Source: Bacteroidetes/Chlorobi group bacterium MS-B_bin-24
GTDB lineage: Bacteria > Bacteroidota > Ignavibacteria > Kapaibacteriales > UBA2268
Reading direction: 5' to 3'
NCBI GenBank assembly: GCA_003731685.1
Contig: RCNO01000017.1
Span: 2,870 to 50,855, forward strand
DNA length: 47,986 nt
The notes beneath the pieces were generated by a model. That model searched no databases. It saw only the letters and a program-made list of their open reading frames with translations, and was not told the origin of the DNA. A program made the translations under genes and the position numbers. Numbering within the stretch: the stretch's first letter is position 1; the number at the start of each line of letters is the position of its first letter. Of this stretch, positions 1-9,036 are shown piece after piece.

Positions 1-779
1 TTAGTCAAAGAATGGTTCGTTTGCAACTTATTTCTTTTAATTATTTTCTATTTGATTGAGCGTCACAATTACAAAAAAGAAGCTAAGGAAGATTTAATCA
101 AAGACCTCGAAGAATACAAGCCCTTACGGTTACGCGGAACGATAAATCTTCTTTTCCTGTTAGGGGTTGTTCTCTCTGTTGCATTCCTCAATCCATTATA
201 TTTGCCTTTTGTAAAGCCACACCACATAGTTCATACATTCGCGAAATTGCGATAATTTTTATGGCTGTGCTTTCTATGATTTTCACCAAAAAAGAAGTCC
301 GCGAGGCGAACAGATTCAATTGGCATCCCATCGAAGAAGTTGCTTATCTTTTCTTTGGAATTTTTATTACAATGACCCCTGCTTTGCTTTACCTCGAAGA
401 ACACGCCCGAGAGTTCGGATTGACGACAATCCACGCGTTCTACTATGCCTCGGGTGCATTGAGTTCGTTCTTGGATAACACACCAACCGCTGTAACTTTA
501 TATTCGCTGGCAAAGGGGCTTATTCATCAACAGCCGCACTTGTTCACCGACCCCGTGATTGTTGGCGGCATCCCTGAACACTTGCTCGAAGGAATTGCAA
601 CGGGGTGCGTCTTTTTTGGTTCGATGACCTACATTGGCAACGGACCGAATTTTATGGTCAAAGCCATTGCGGAGCACGAGAAAGTCCCAATGCCACACTT
701 CTTTGCATATATGTATGGATTTTCGTTGATTATCCTGCTCCCAACTTTTATCATTGTGCAATTGTTGTTTATACATTAA
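1..779 (+). pseudogene. NhaD/citrate-transporter-like Na+/H+ antiporter, C-terminal part, frameshifted (5' end outside window)
   Basis: Frame 1 is open from base 1 (LVKEWFVCNLFLLIIFYLIERHNYKKE...PHHIVHTFAKLR*). Frame 3 continues the protein (IREIAIIFMAVLSMIFTKKEVREANRFNWHPIEEVAYLFFGIFITMTPALLYLEEH...SSFLDNTPTAVTLYSLAKG). Junction is at about 215-240. Confidence 0.7.
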
Positions 780-843
780 CCTTTAAATCAATTTGATTAT
801 TTAAAAATTTAATGATAATTTAGAAAGTTATTATATCTATTTT

Positions 844-1839
844 ATGGGGAAATTTCAAATAAGTTACAAACGAATTAATCCAGTTAAGTCTTTTGGAGAA
901 TTACAGCCATCTCTCTTGGTTGATGTACCAGAATTGACACCTAAACAGAAATTTTTGAATTCACTTGGAGGGGTCGAGAAAAAATATAAAAGATACTTAG
1001 GGTCACCTTTAAGATATGCTGGGGGTAAAAGCTGGGCAGTTGGCTATGTTGTCGAAAAGTTGCCCGAAAATATCCAAAGGCTCGTTTCACCTTTTTTTGG
1101 TGGCGGTTCAATTGAAATAGCGGTAGCAAAAGAATTAGGAATAGATGTAATAGGTTTCGAGATATTCGATATTCTGGTAAATTATTGGAAAATACAAATT
1201 GACAAACCAAATGAATTATATCAAGAGTTAAGTAAATTTAAACCAAATAAGGAAACATATAAGTGGGTAAAAGAAGAACTAAAGAAGCATTGGAAGGGTG
1301 TTATTAATCTTCCACCTTTGATTTTGGCTGCATACTATTATTTTAATCATAATTTATCTTATGGTCCTGGATTTTTAGGCTGGATGTCTAGTGTTTATTC
1401 AAACGAAGAAACATACTCTCGCCTTTTGGAAAGGGTAAAAAACTTCAATGTAAAAAACATTACTATTGAATGTGCTTCTTTTGAAGAGGTTTTACCAAAA
1501 TATAAAACAGATTTCCTTTACTGCGACCCACCATATTATTTAGGGAAAGATAGTACTTTGTTTAGAGGACTATATCCACAGCGTAACTTCCCCATTCATC
1601 ATAACAATTTTGACCACAATTTGCTTAGAGAACTTCTTTTGCAACACCAAGGTGGTTTTATCTTATCTTATAATGATTCACCAACAATCAGGAATTGGTA
1701 TAAAGATTTTGAAATTATTGAATTACCTATACACTACACAATGGGGCAGGGCGAGACCAGAATAGGATTGAACCGAAAGTTGAAAAATTCAAATCATATT
1801 AAAAAGATAAAAGAATTGTTGATAGTCAAGGAACCTTGA
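844..1839 (+). CDS. D12-class (Dam/DpnM-like) N6-adenine DNA methyltransferase
   Basis: 331 aa; SPLRYAGGKSW and FFGGGS (SAM-binding type motifs) and DPPYY catalytic motif. Confidence 0.88.
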   Translation: MGKFQISYKRINPVKSFGELQPSLLVDVPELTPKQKFLNSLGGVEKKYKRYLGSPLRYAGGKSWAVGYVVEKLPENIQRLVSPFFGGGSIEIAVAKELGIDVIGFEIFDILVNYWKIQIDKPNELYQELSKFKPNKETYKWVKEELKKHWKGVINLPPLILAAYYYFNHNLSYGPGFLGWMSSVYSNEETYSRLLERVKNFNVKNITIECASFEEVLPKYKTDFLYCDPPYYLGKDSTLFRGLYPQRNFPIHHNNFDHNLLRELLLQHQGGFILSYNDSPTIRNWYKDFEIIELPIHYTMGQGETRIGLNRKLKNSNHIKKIKELLIVKEP

Positions 1840-2625
1840 ATGCCAAAAAAGAAAGCTATGACATCTGAAAAAGCTAGCTTCGTAAAAAGGAAAGGGCACG
1901 AAGATGCTCGTGAATTTGCTGAATTATTAGGAATCGGAAAAGAATTTAATAACAATCCTCAAGCAAAAAAGGATGTAATTGATTCGGAAGGTTACTCTTA
2001 TTCTGTCAAAAGCGGGGAGAAGAAATGGCAAATCTTTCTTTATGGTAAGACAAGGTTTGAAAATAATTTTACTTTTAAAGGAATGAATGGAATAGGAGAT
2101 TTATTTTTAAGATGTATTAATAGCTTCCCCGAAAATAGAGAAGATTACTTAAAAGACAAGGTAAAGTATAAAAAAGAATTACAAAAACCAATGCTCGAAT
2201 TATGCGATAAGTTAAAGGATAAAAGAATACTTACTGCATTCATTGACAAAAGTATGTTTAATAGCGGTGAAGTTGATTTTCTGGTTATAAAAGAGTCGAA
2301 TAATTTTTACATTTTTTGGGGGAGGGAAGTTGTAAATACTTTGGTTAATAGCTATGTAGTTGAAAATTCAAAAGCAAGGGGAATGAACCAAATTGATGCT
2401 CAAAAAGTGATTTTCAAGGTCGATGGAATAACTCACGGTGAAATTGAGATGAGAAACGATAGCGATGTTCATTACCGAGAAATTAAATTTTGGCTTGACA
2501 AAAAGCTGACCTTTGTTCTACTTACATCCAAAATCCAACCATCAAAACAATTAAAACCAAGAATATATCTTTATGGCAAAGCCATTAATAAATTATCTAA
2601 ATATTTCAAAAGTTTAAATGCTTGA
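1840..2625 (+). CDS. Putative Type II restriction endonuclease, cognate of the upstream methyltransferase
   Basis: 261 aa; ATG directly abuts the methylase TGA; KKDVIDSEGYSYSVKSG resembles a PD-(D/E)XK-type active-site segment. Confidence 0.7.
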   Translation: MPKKKAMTSEKASFVKRKGHEDAREFAELLGIGKEFNNNPQAKKDVIDSEGYSYSVKSGEKKWQIFLYGKTRFENNFTFKGMNGIGDLFLRCINSFPENREDYLKDKVKYKKELQKPMLELCDKLKDKRILTAFIDKSMFNSGEVDFLVIKESNNFYIFWGREVVNTLVNSYVVENSKARGMNQIDAQKVIFKVDGITHGEIEMRNDSDVHYREIKFWLDKKLTFVLLTSKIQPSKQLKPRIYLYGKAINKLSKYFKSLNA

Positions 2626-2728
2626 TTGTTTTTTTCGGGACATTCGTCATTTTGAACATCTAAATTGCAAACAACGTGTAAATTCATAATTTTCTACTCT
2701 AAATAAATTTACAATTAAAGGTGATTTT

Positions 2729-3896
2729 ATGAAAAATTCTTTAATCTCTCAAACAGCCATAAAAAACATCGCTATGTGTTTATCGATGTGCTTCGCGGGC
2801 TCGCCGTGCTTTGGATGGTCGAAACCCACGTGGTCGACGTCGTCCTGATGAAATCATTCAAAAGCGGCTGGTTCTACATCTTATTAAATATTTCGAGCGG
2901 CTTCGTTGCAGTTGCTTTTTTGTTCTGTGCTGGCGCTGGGTTTTGGATTGCAGCCACACGCAAAGCCGAAGATTACCGCCGTTTCGCCCCGCCCCTTTGG
3001 CAATATCTTCGCCGTCTTGGGCTGATTTTGCTGATTGCTTATTGGCTACACTTCCCAACTATGTCGTTCCAAAGGCTTTTCCAATTGAAGTGGGAAAATT
3101 GGCTATCGTTCTTCCAGATTGACATATTGCAAACCATTGTCTATTCCTCGCTTTTCGCCCTCATTCTGCTTCTAATAGTAAAAAACTTAAATGTCTTGAG
3201 GTGGATTTATGGCCTAATTGCTTTGGCAGTAATGCTTGCCACTCCATTTATTTGGAATCTCGACCCATTCAGCTTTCTCCATCCGTTCTTTGCTTGTTGG
3301 ATTGCCCGAGTTCCAATTTCCAAATTCCCACTTTTCCCGTAGAGTGCTTACTTCTTTGCGGGAGCCTTCTTCACCGCTATGTTTTTCCAAACAGAAAACA
3401 AAGAAATGCTATCGTGGGTTCTGTTAATCGTAGGCACTGCGTTAATGCTTATCCTGTTTTATACACGAAGTTGGACAGAGTTCTATCCGGGCTATCAGGA
3501 CTGGTGGCGAGTTTCACCATTCCACACTTTATCACTTTATTTAGAATTTCGGGTACGGTTGCCGCCTTTTCGCTTTTGTACCTCATCGAGAATTGGTATA
3601 AAGAAAAAAGAATTGGTAAAATTCTGCAACTGTGTGGACAAGAGTCCCTGTATATCTATGTTTTCCATCTGCTTTTGGTTTATGGTTCTATTGCAAACTT
3701 TGGAATGCGGTATTATGTGGGTTCGCGGTTAGACCCATTTTCGACCATTTTGATTATTCTCGAGCTCTGGGTCTTGTCCTATTTCACCGCACTGGCTTGG
3801 CATCAAATCAAGGCAACGAACATTAAGACAGCGCGCTGGGTTATGGCAAGCACTTTTGGTGTTTTCTTCCTTATCTTTTTGCTCAATCCCGCGTAG
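2729..3896 (+). pseudogene. Multi-TM DUF1624/heparan-alpha-glucosaminide acetyltransferase-like membrane protein, disrupted
   Basis: Pieces FIDVLRGLAVLWMVETH..., SAYFFAGAFFTAMFFQTE..., and FITLFRISGTVAAFSLLYLIENW...LCGQESLYIYVFHLLLVY lie in two frames, with an in-frame TAG at 3340-3342 and a likely shift in an A-run near 2760-2766. Confidence 0.75.
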
Positions 3897-3912
3897 AAAT
3901 CAAAAAAGTTTC

Positions 3913-3940
3913 GTAGGGGCAATTCATAAATTGCCCCTAC
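3913..3940. repeat. Family B palindrome (12-bp perfect arms, 4-nt loop); possible bidirectional terminator between convergent genes
   Basis: GTAGGGGCAATT-CATA-AATTGCCCCTAC. Confidence 0.85.
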
Positions 3941-3947
3941 AAAATCT

Positions 3948-5051
3948 TTATTTCTCACTCTTTCTTTTTCTGAAGTGCAAAGAATCGCCCCATTCGTTCA
4001 ATCCAAGCTCCATTCCCAAATTAGTGATTCGCCGGATTAAACATTCTCCGCAGTCGTTGGTGAACTCGTCGATACAAGGCTTGCCTTCGTAAAGCACATA
4101 TTCGCGTCGGTATTGACCGGGCGTTAAAAGGGGCATAACAACATTTGCACCAAAGCGGAAACCTTCTTCTCGTCCGAACGGATACAATGCTTGCAACGCT
4201 GTCGTGGATGCAATGTTTACATCTTTCAGAGCTAGCCTTGTGACTGCAATCATTTTCAACGAAAGCAAGTAAATTTTGTATTTATTTTTGCGGAAGTATT
4301 CTTCGTACTCAGCCATTGGCGTCTGTTTATGGACAATATAGGGACCCATTCCAATCATATCCGCGTCAATTTCCTTGAAGAAAAGGATATCCCGAGCTAA
4401 ATCCTCAATTGTTTGTCCCGGAAGACCAATCATAACGCCCGTTCCCACCTGAAAGCCAATATCTTTTAGAAAATAAAGGCACTCCAAACGGCGAGCGAAC
4501 GAAACACTTTCGGGATGGATTTTTGCGAAAAGTTCAGGATTCGATGTTTCGATGCGGAGAAGATAGCGGTGGGCACCAGCCTCGAAAAAACGTTTGTATG
4601 TCGAATAGCTTTGCTCACCGACGCAAAGCGTGATTCCAGCACCATCGGGAAGTTTTTCGCTTCTTGTTTCCGATTTTATTCTTTCCACTGTTCGGCATAC
4701 GAAGTCAATGAATCTTTGGTCCCGCCTCTCTCCCGATTGCAAAACTATCGAACCATACCCTTTGTTAATTGCATATCGGGCACATTCCACAACTTCGTCT
4801 TCATCGAGCCAATATCTTTTTACGGAACTATTGCTTTTGCGAATACCACAATAGTAGCAATCATTTATACAATAATTTGAAAATTCAATCAGCCCGCGCA
4901 GATAAATTTTCGGTCCAACATTTTCCTGCTTAACCTCGAAAGCTTTACGACGAAGTAATTCAATCTCCTCCGGCTCCTCTAACGAGAGAAGTTGCTGTAT
5001 ATCCTCGAAATCTAAATTTTCTTTACCTAAAATGACATCCAAATTTTTCAT
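3948..5051 (-). CDS. hydE: [FeFe]-hydrogenase maturase HydE (radical SAM)
   Basis: 367 aa; CINDCYYCGIR radical SAM CxxxCxxC; C-terminal CIDEFTNDCGEC (Cx7CxxC) auxiliary cluster pattern. Confidence 0.85.
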   Translation of the reverse strand: MKNLDVILGKENLDFEDIQQLLSLEEPEEIELLRRKAFEVKQENVGPKIYLRGLIEFSNYCINDCYYCGIRKSNSSVKRYWLDEDEVVECARYAINKGYGSIVLQSGERRDQRFIDFVCRTVERIKSETRSEKLPDGAGITLCVGEQSYSTYKRFFEAGAHRYLLRIETSNPELFAKIHPESVSFARRLECLYFLKDIGFQVGTGVMIGLPGQTIEDLARDILFFKEIDADMIGMGPYIVHKQTPMAEYEEYFRKNKYKIYLLSLKMIAVTRLALKDVNIASTTALQALYPFGREEGFRFGANVVMPLLTPGQYRREYVLYEGKPCIDEFTNDCGECLIRRITNLGMELGLNEWGDSLHFRKRKSEK

Positions 5052-5260
5052 AACAAAGAAAGACGAGACACAATATTCTCAATTGCCAAATTCCGTGAAT
5101 AATAGAGATGAGGCGAAAGAAAAAAAGAAAACAAAAGTCATACACAAGTTGAAATTCCTATTTTCGCACAAAAGTTAAGCAGAACAACTGGTTGTTTCTC
5201 TTTGTGGATTTTTTTTCGTCATTCGAGGTTTTTAAAAAATCGTATGCCTTTCTAAAGCAA

Positions 5261-5291
5261 GACATCGGATGCTTGCGAAACATCCGATGTC
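5261..5291. repeat. Family A palindrome, copy A1
   Basis: gacatcggatgcttgcgaaacatccgatgtc. Confidence 0.9.
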
Positions 5292-5336
5292 TTTGAAAAT
5301 CAAAAAAAGGCTGAATATAAAGAATCTTTTAGGTTT

Positions 5337-6890
5337 TTATTTTTTAATTATTTTTTCGCTAACGGATTTACCCTGCAAGAAGAGAAGGAGATAATCCCTT
5401 CCGCCAGCCTTCGAATCCGTCCCGCTCATATTGAATCCTCCGAAGGGATGAACATCGACGAGGGCTCCGGTGCACTTCCTGTTGAAATAAAGATTGCCGA
5501 CGTGAAACTCGTCGCGGGCACGGTTCAATTTCTCGCGATTCATCGAATACACCGAACCAGTTAAGCCATAGATTGTATCGTTGGCAATACGCAAAGCATC
5601 ATCAAAATCTTCGGCTTTGATTACAGCAAGAACAGGTCCGAAAATCTCTTCTTGTGCAATTCTTGCCTTCGAATCAACATCGATGAACACAGTCGGTTCG
5701 ATATAATATCCATCCAAATCTTTAACTTTGTTGCCTCCGCATAATAACTTCCCTTCTTTCTTGCCAATTTCAATATAGGAAAGGATATTCTGCTCTGCAC
5801 TGGCGTTGATGACGGGTCCCATCTGGTAATTATCCTTCGGGTCGCCAATCTTGATTTTTTCGACTTCTGCTTTTAGCATTTCGACAAACTTATCGTAAAC
5901 TTTTTTATCGACGATTGCACGGGAGCAGGCAGAACACTTTTGCCCTTGGAAACCATAAGCCGACACAACCACGCCCTTGACAGCCTCTTCCAAATCGGCT
6001 TCGGAATCGACGATGATAGCGTCCTTTCCGCCCATTTCAGCAATTACCCGCTTAATCCAGATTTGCCCGGGCGAGACTTTCGCTGCCAGTTCGTAAATTC
6101 GCAGACCGACTTCCATCGAGCCAGTGAAGGAGATGAAGCGTGTCTTGGGATGAGTTACAAGATAGTCGCCCGCTTCGGCTCCGCTCGCTACCAAGAAGTT
6201 CAAAACTCCGTCGGGCAAGCCAACTTTTTTGAATACATCGTACAAAATCCATCCCATCATTGGTGAATCGGAAGAAGGTTTGAGCACAACGGTGTTCCCC
6301 GTAACAATTGCGGCAGAAGTCATTCCAGTCAGAATTGCCAGCGGGAAATTCCACGGCGGAATAACCAAACCAACACCGAGCGGGATGAAGAAATATTCAT
6401 TCTTTTCGCCTTTAATTTTGGTTAAAGGCTGCTTTTGGGAATATCTAATGGCTTCGCGTCCGTAGAATTCGAGGAAGTCGATTGCTTCGCAAGTGTCTGC
6501 ATCGGCTTCGAGATAATTTTTCCCAACTTCGCTAATCATCCAAGCATTAATTTCGTAGCGACGGCGGCGAATTTCTGCTGCCGCTTTGAACAGGTAGTTG
6601 GCTCGTTCGCGGGCAGGCACTTTCTTCCAGAACTCAAAAGCCTTCAACGCGGCTTGAATAGCCTTTTCAGCATCTTCTTTGCCCGATTTTTGGAATATTC
6701 CAACAACTTCGTTGGGATGGGCTGGATTAATAGATTTCGTCTTCCTTTCGGTGAAAACCTCTTTACCATCGATGTAGTTCGGATACTCTTTGCCAAATTG
6801 GCTTCGAACCTTTTCGATTGCCTTCTTTTGCTTCGCAATCACCTTTGGGTCCGAAAAATCCAAGTAAGTCTGATTTGCAAATGGTTTCAT
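5337..6890 (-). CDS. pruA: L-glutamate gamma-semialdehyde (1-pyrroline-5-carboxylate) dehydrogenase
   Basis: 517 aa; ALDH motifs PPWNFPLAI, FTGSMEVG, EMGGKDAIIVD, GFQGQKCSACSR. Confidence 0.92.
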   Translation of the reverse strand: MKPFANQTYLDFSDPKVIAKQKKAIEKVRSQFGKEYPNYIDGKEVFTERKTKSINPAHPNEVVGIFQKSGKEDAEKAIQAALKAFEFWKKVPARERANYLFKAAAEIRRRRYEINAWMISEVGKNYLEADADTCEAIDFLEFYGREAIRYSQKQPLTKIKGEKNEYFFIPLGVGLVIPPWNFPLAILTGMTSAAIVTGNTVVLKPSSDSPMMGWILYDVFKKVGLPDGVLNFLVASGAEAGDYLVTHPKTRFISFTGSMEVGLRIYELAAKVSPGQIWIKRVIAEMGGKDAIIVDSEADLEEAVKGVVVSAYGFQGQKCSACSRAIVDKKVYDKFVEMLKAEVEKIKIGDPKDNYQMGPVINASAEQNILSYIEIGKKEGKLLCGGNKVKDLDGYYIEPTVFIDVDSKARIAQEEIFGPVLAVIKAEDFDDALRIANDTIYGLTGSVYSMNREKLNRARDEFHVGNLYFNRKCTGALVDVHPFGGFNMSGTDSKAGGRDYLLLFLQGKSVSEKIIKK

Positions 6891-7263
6891 AATTTCCTCA
6901 TAAAATAATAAAATGCAAAATTAATAATTAATTTCGAAACTATTATGCATGGAGAATTTACGATTTGCCTCCCTCCATTTTAAAATTACGAAGTTTGTGC
7001 ATAGATTTTTTAACAAGAAGGTTTAAAAAATCTTGTTGTTACAAATCTATCTTTATTACCTAAAATTTTGTTTACTTACAAGTATTGTTTCAATTTTATT
7101 ATTATTTCGGGATAATTCAAATAAATTTGTTGGTGATTGCCAGACTCTTTCCACCCAAGCGGGTAAATCATTAAATCAATATCTTCTCGATATCAATGTT
7201 AAATGGCATATCCAACACAAATAACTTGATTGCCAAGATGAACTTCGTAAGCGGAACCTATAG

Positions 7264-7291
7264 GTAGGGGCAACTGGCCGGTCGCCCCTAC
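7264..7291. repeat. Family B palindrome
   Basis: gtaggggcaactggccggtcgcccctac. Confidence 0.85.
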
Positions 7292-7302
7292 AAGTATTTT
7301 CA

Positions 7303-7333
7303 GACATCGGATGTTTCAAAAACATCCGATGTC
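7303..7333. repeat. Family A palindrome, copy A2
   Basis: gacatcggatgtttcaaaaacatccgatgtc; 14-bp arms, CAA loop. Confidence 0.92.
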
Positions 7334-7403
7334 TTTCGGGATGATTCCAATTAGGGTCACGAACGAGGGTTTTCGGTCAAGCCACCAAATAATTTAATAC
7401 CCT

Positions 7404-7431
7404 GTAGGGGCGAATAATTATTCGCCCCTAC
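7404..7431. repeat. Family B perfect palindrome (28 nt)
   Basis: GTAGGGGCGAATAATTATTCGCCCCTAC. Confidence 0.9.
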
Positions 7432-7597
7432 AACAAAACATATTTTACAAACATTCCATCATCATCACCATCGTAGGGGCAGACCTATGAGCCTTCCCCG
7501 ATAAAATGTTATCGATGTAGACCACAGCGTTCGGGCTACCGGCCGGTGGCCTCTACAATGTTGGCAACATCGGCAACATTATATCTGGAAAGTTTTT

Positions 7598-7623
7598 TAG
7601 GGGCGATTTGTGAATTGCCCCTA
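7598..7623. repeat. Family B palindrome
   Basis: taggggcgatttgtgaattgccccta. Confidence 0.8.
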
Positions 7624-7767
7624 CAATTATTTTTTGCTTTTTCGCAAAAACTTATGATGAAAAAGGTGGGGGCAGTTTGTTTTTTCAATAATTCATTCCT
7701 TAAAATTTCTGGGGTAAAGTTGCTCGATTTTAAGTAATTTTGAAGTTTTGTATTTAGGCATATACCA

Positions 7768-9036
7768 ATGTTGGATTTAAAATTTATTCGGGAGAATCCC
7801 GAGCTTGTTCGCAAAAATATCCTTTTGAAAGGGGAGGATGCAGATTTAGACCTTTTGCTTTCCCTCGATGAGGAACGCAGAAAAATTATTGCCGAAGTCG
7901 AGTCGTTGAAGCACCAAAGGAATGTCGTTTCGAACGAAATCGCTCGGCTGAAGAAGGAAAAGCAGGACGCCATAGCAAAAATCGAGGAAATGAGGCTCGT
8001 TTCCGATAAAATCAAGGCTATGGACGACGAGCTCCGCCAAATTGAACAAAAAATCAAGCAAGAGTTGCTCCGCATTCCAAATATGTTGCACGAAAGCGTT
8101 CCCGCCGGGAAAGATTCTTCCGATAATCCTGTTGTGCGCACTTGGGGCGTCCCGCTCGAAGAAGCCCGCCCCTCGCATCTCGAAATCGCAAAGGAATTGA
8201 ACATTTTGGATTTTGAACGGGGCGCCAAAGTTACTGGCTCTGGATTCGCTTATTATGTGGGCAAAGGTGCTGCTCTCGAACGAGCTTTAATTACCTATAT
8301 GCTCGAAAAACACATCTACGAACACAACTACACAGAACTTCTGCCCCCGTTGGTTGTTAACGAAAACTCGATGATAGGTACAGGGCAAATTCCAAAACTT
8401 GCCGACGATATGTATTATATCGAAAAAAACGAACTCTATTTGATTCCCACTGCCGAAGTACCAGTAACAAACTATTACTCTGGCGAAGTTCTTTCGGCAG
8501 ATGATTTGCCAAAGAAGTTTGTGGCATACACACCTTGCTTCCGCCGAGAAGCTGGAAGTTATGGCAAAGAAACTCGTGGTTTCCTTCGGGTACATCAATT
8601 CAATAAGGTGGAACTTGTTAAGTTCGCCCTACCCGAAAGTTCCTACGACGAGTTGGAGTTGCTAACACACGACGCCGAATCTATTTTGCAGGAGTTAAAT
8701 CTGCCCTACCGGGTGGTTTTGCTTTGTAGTGGAGATACAAGCTTTTCGAGCGCCAAAACTTATGACCTCGAGGTCTGGTCGCCAGCCGAAAAGAAATGGC
8801 TGGAGGTTTCCAGTTGTAGCAACTTCGAGGATTTTCAGGCGCGCCGAGCCAACATTCGGTTTAAACGAACACCAAACGACAAGCCCGAGTATGTCCATAC
8901 TTTGAACGGAAGCGGATTGGCTACATCCCGCTTGATTGTCGCTCTTTTAGAAAATTATTACAATCCCGAAGATGGAAGTATAACAATCCCGGAAGTTCTT
9001 CGTCAATATACGAAGTTCGATCGAATTTGTAAGTGA
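7768..9036 (+). CDS. serS: Seryl-tRNA synthetase
   Basis: 422 aa; MLDLKFIRENPELVRKN..., class II motifs (CFRREAGSYGKETRGFLRVHQF; NGSGLATSRLIVALLENY). Confidence 0.97.
   Translation: MLDLKFIRENPELVRKNILLKGEDADLDLLLSLDEERRKIIAEVESLKHQRNVVSNEIARLKKEKQDAIAKIEEMRLVSDKIKAMDDELRQIEQKIKQELLRIPNMLHESVPAGKDSSDNPVVRTWGVPLEEARPSHLEIAKELNILDFERGAKVTGSGFAYYVGKGAALERALITYMLEKHIYEHNYTELLPPLVVNENSMIGTGQIPKLADDMYYIEKNELYLIPTAEVPVTNYYSGEVLSADDLPKKFVAYTPCFRREAGSYGKETRGFLRVHQFNKVELVKFALPESSYDELELLTHDAESILQELNLPYRVVLLCSGDTSFSSAKTYDLEVWSPAEKKWLEVSSCSNFEDFQARRANIRFKRTPNDKPEYVHTLNGSGLATSRLIVALLENYYNPEDGSITIPEVLRQYTKFDRICK

Noticed and set aside
7536-8228. 230-aa antisense ORF over the serS start
   Set aside because: Ser/Arg-rich shadow frame of serS; no family resemblance.
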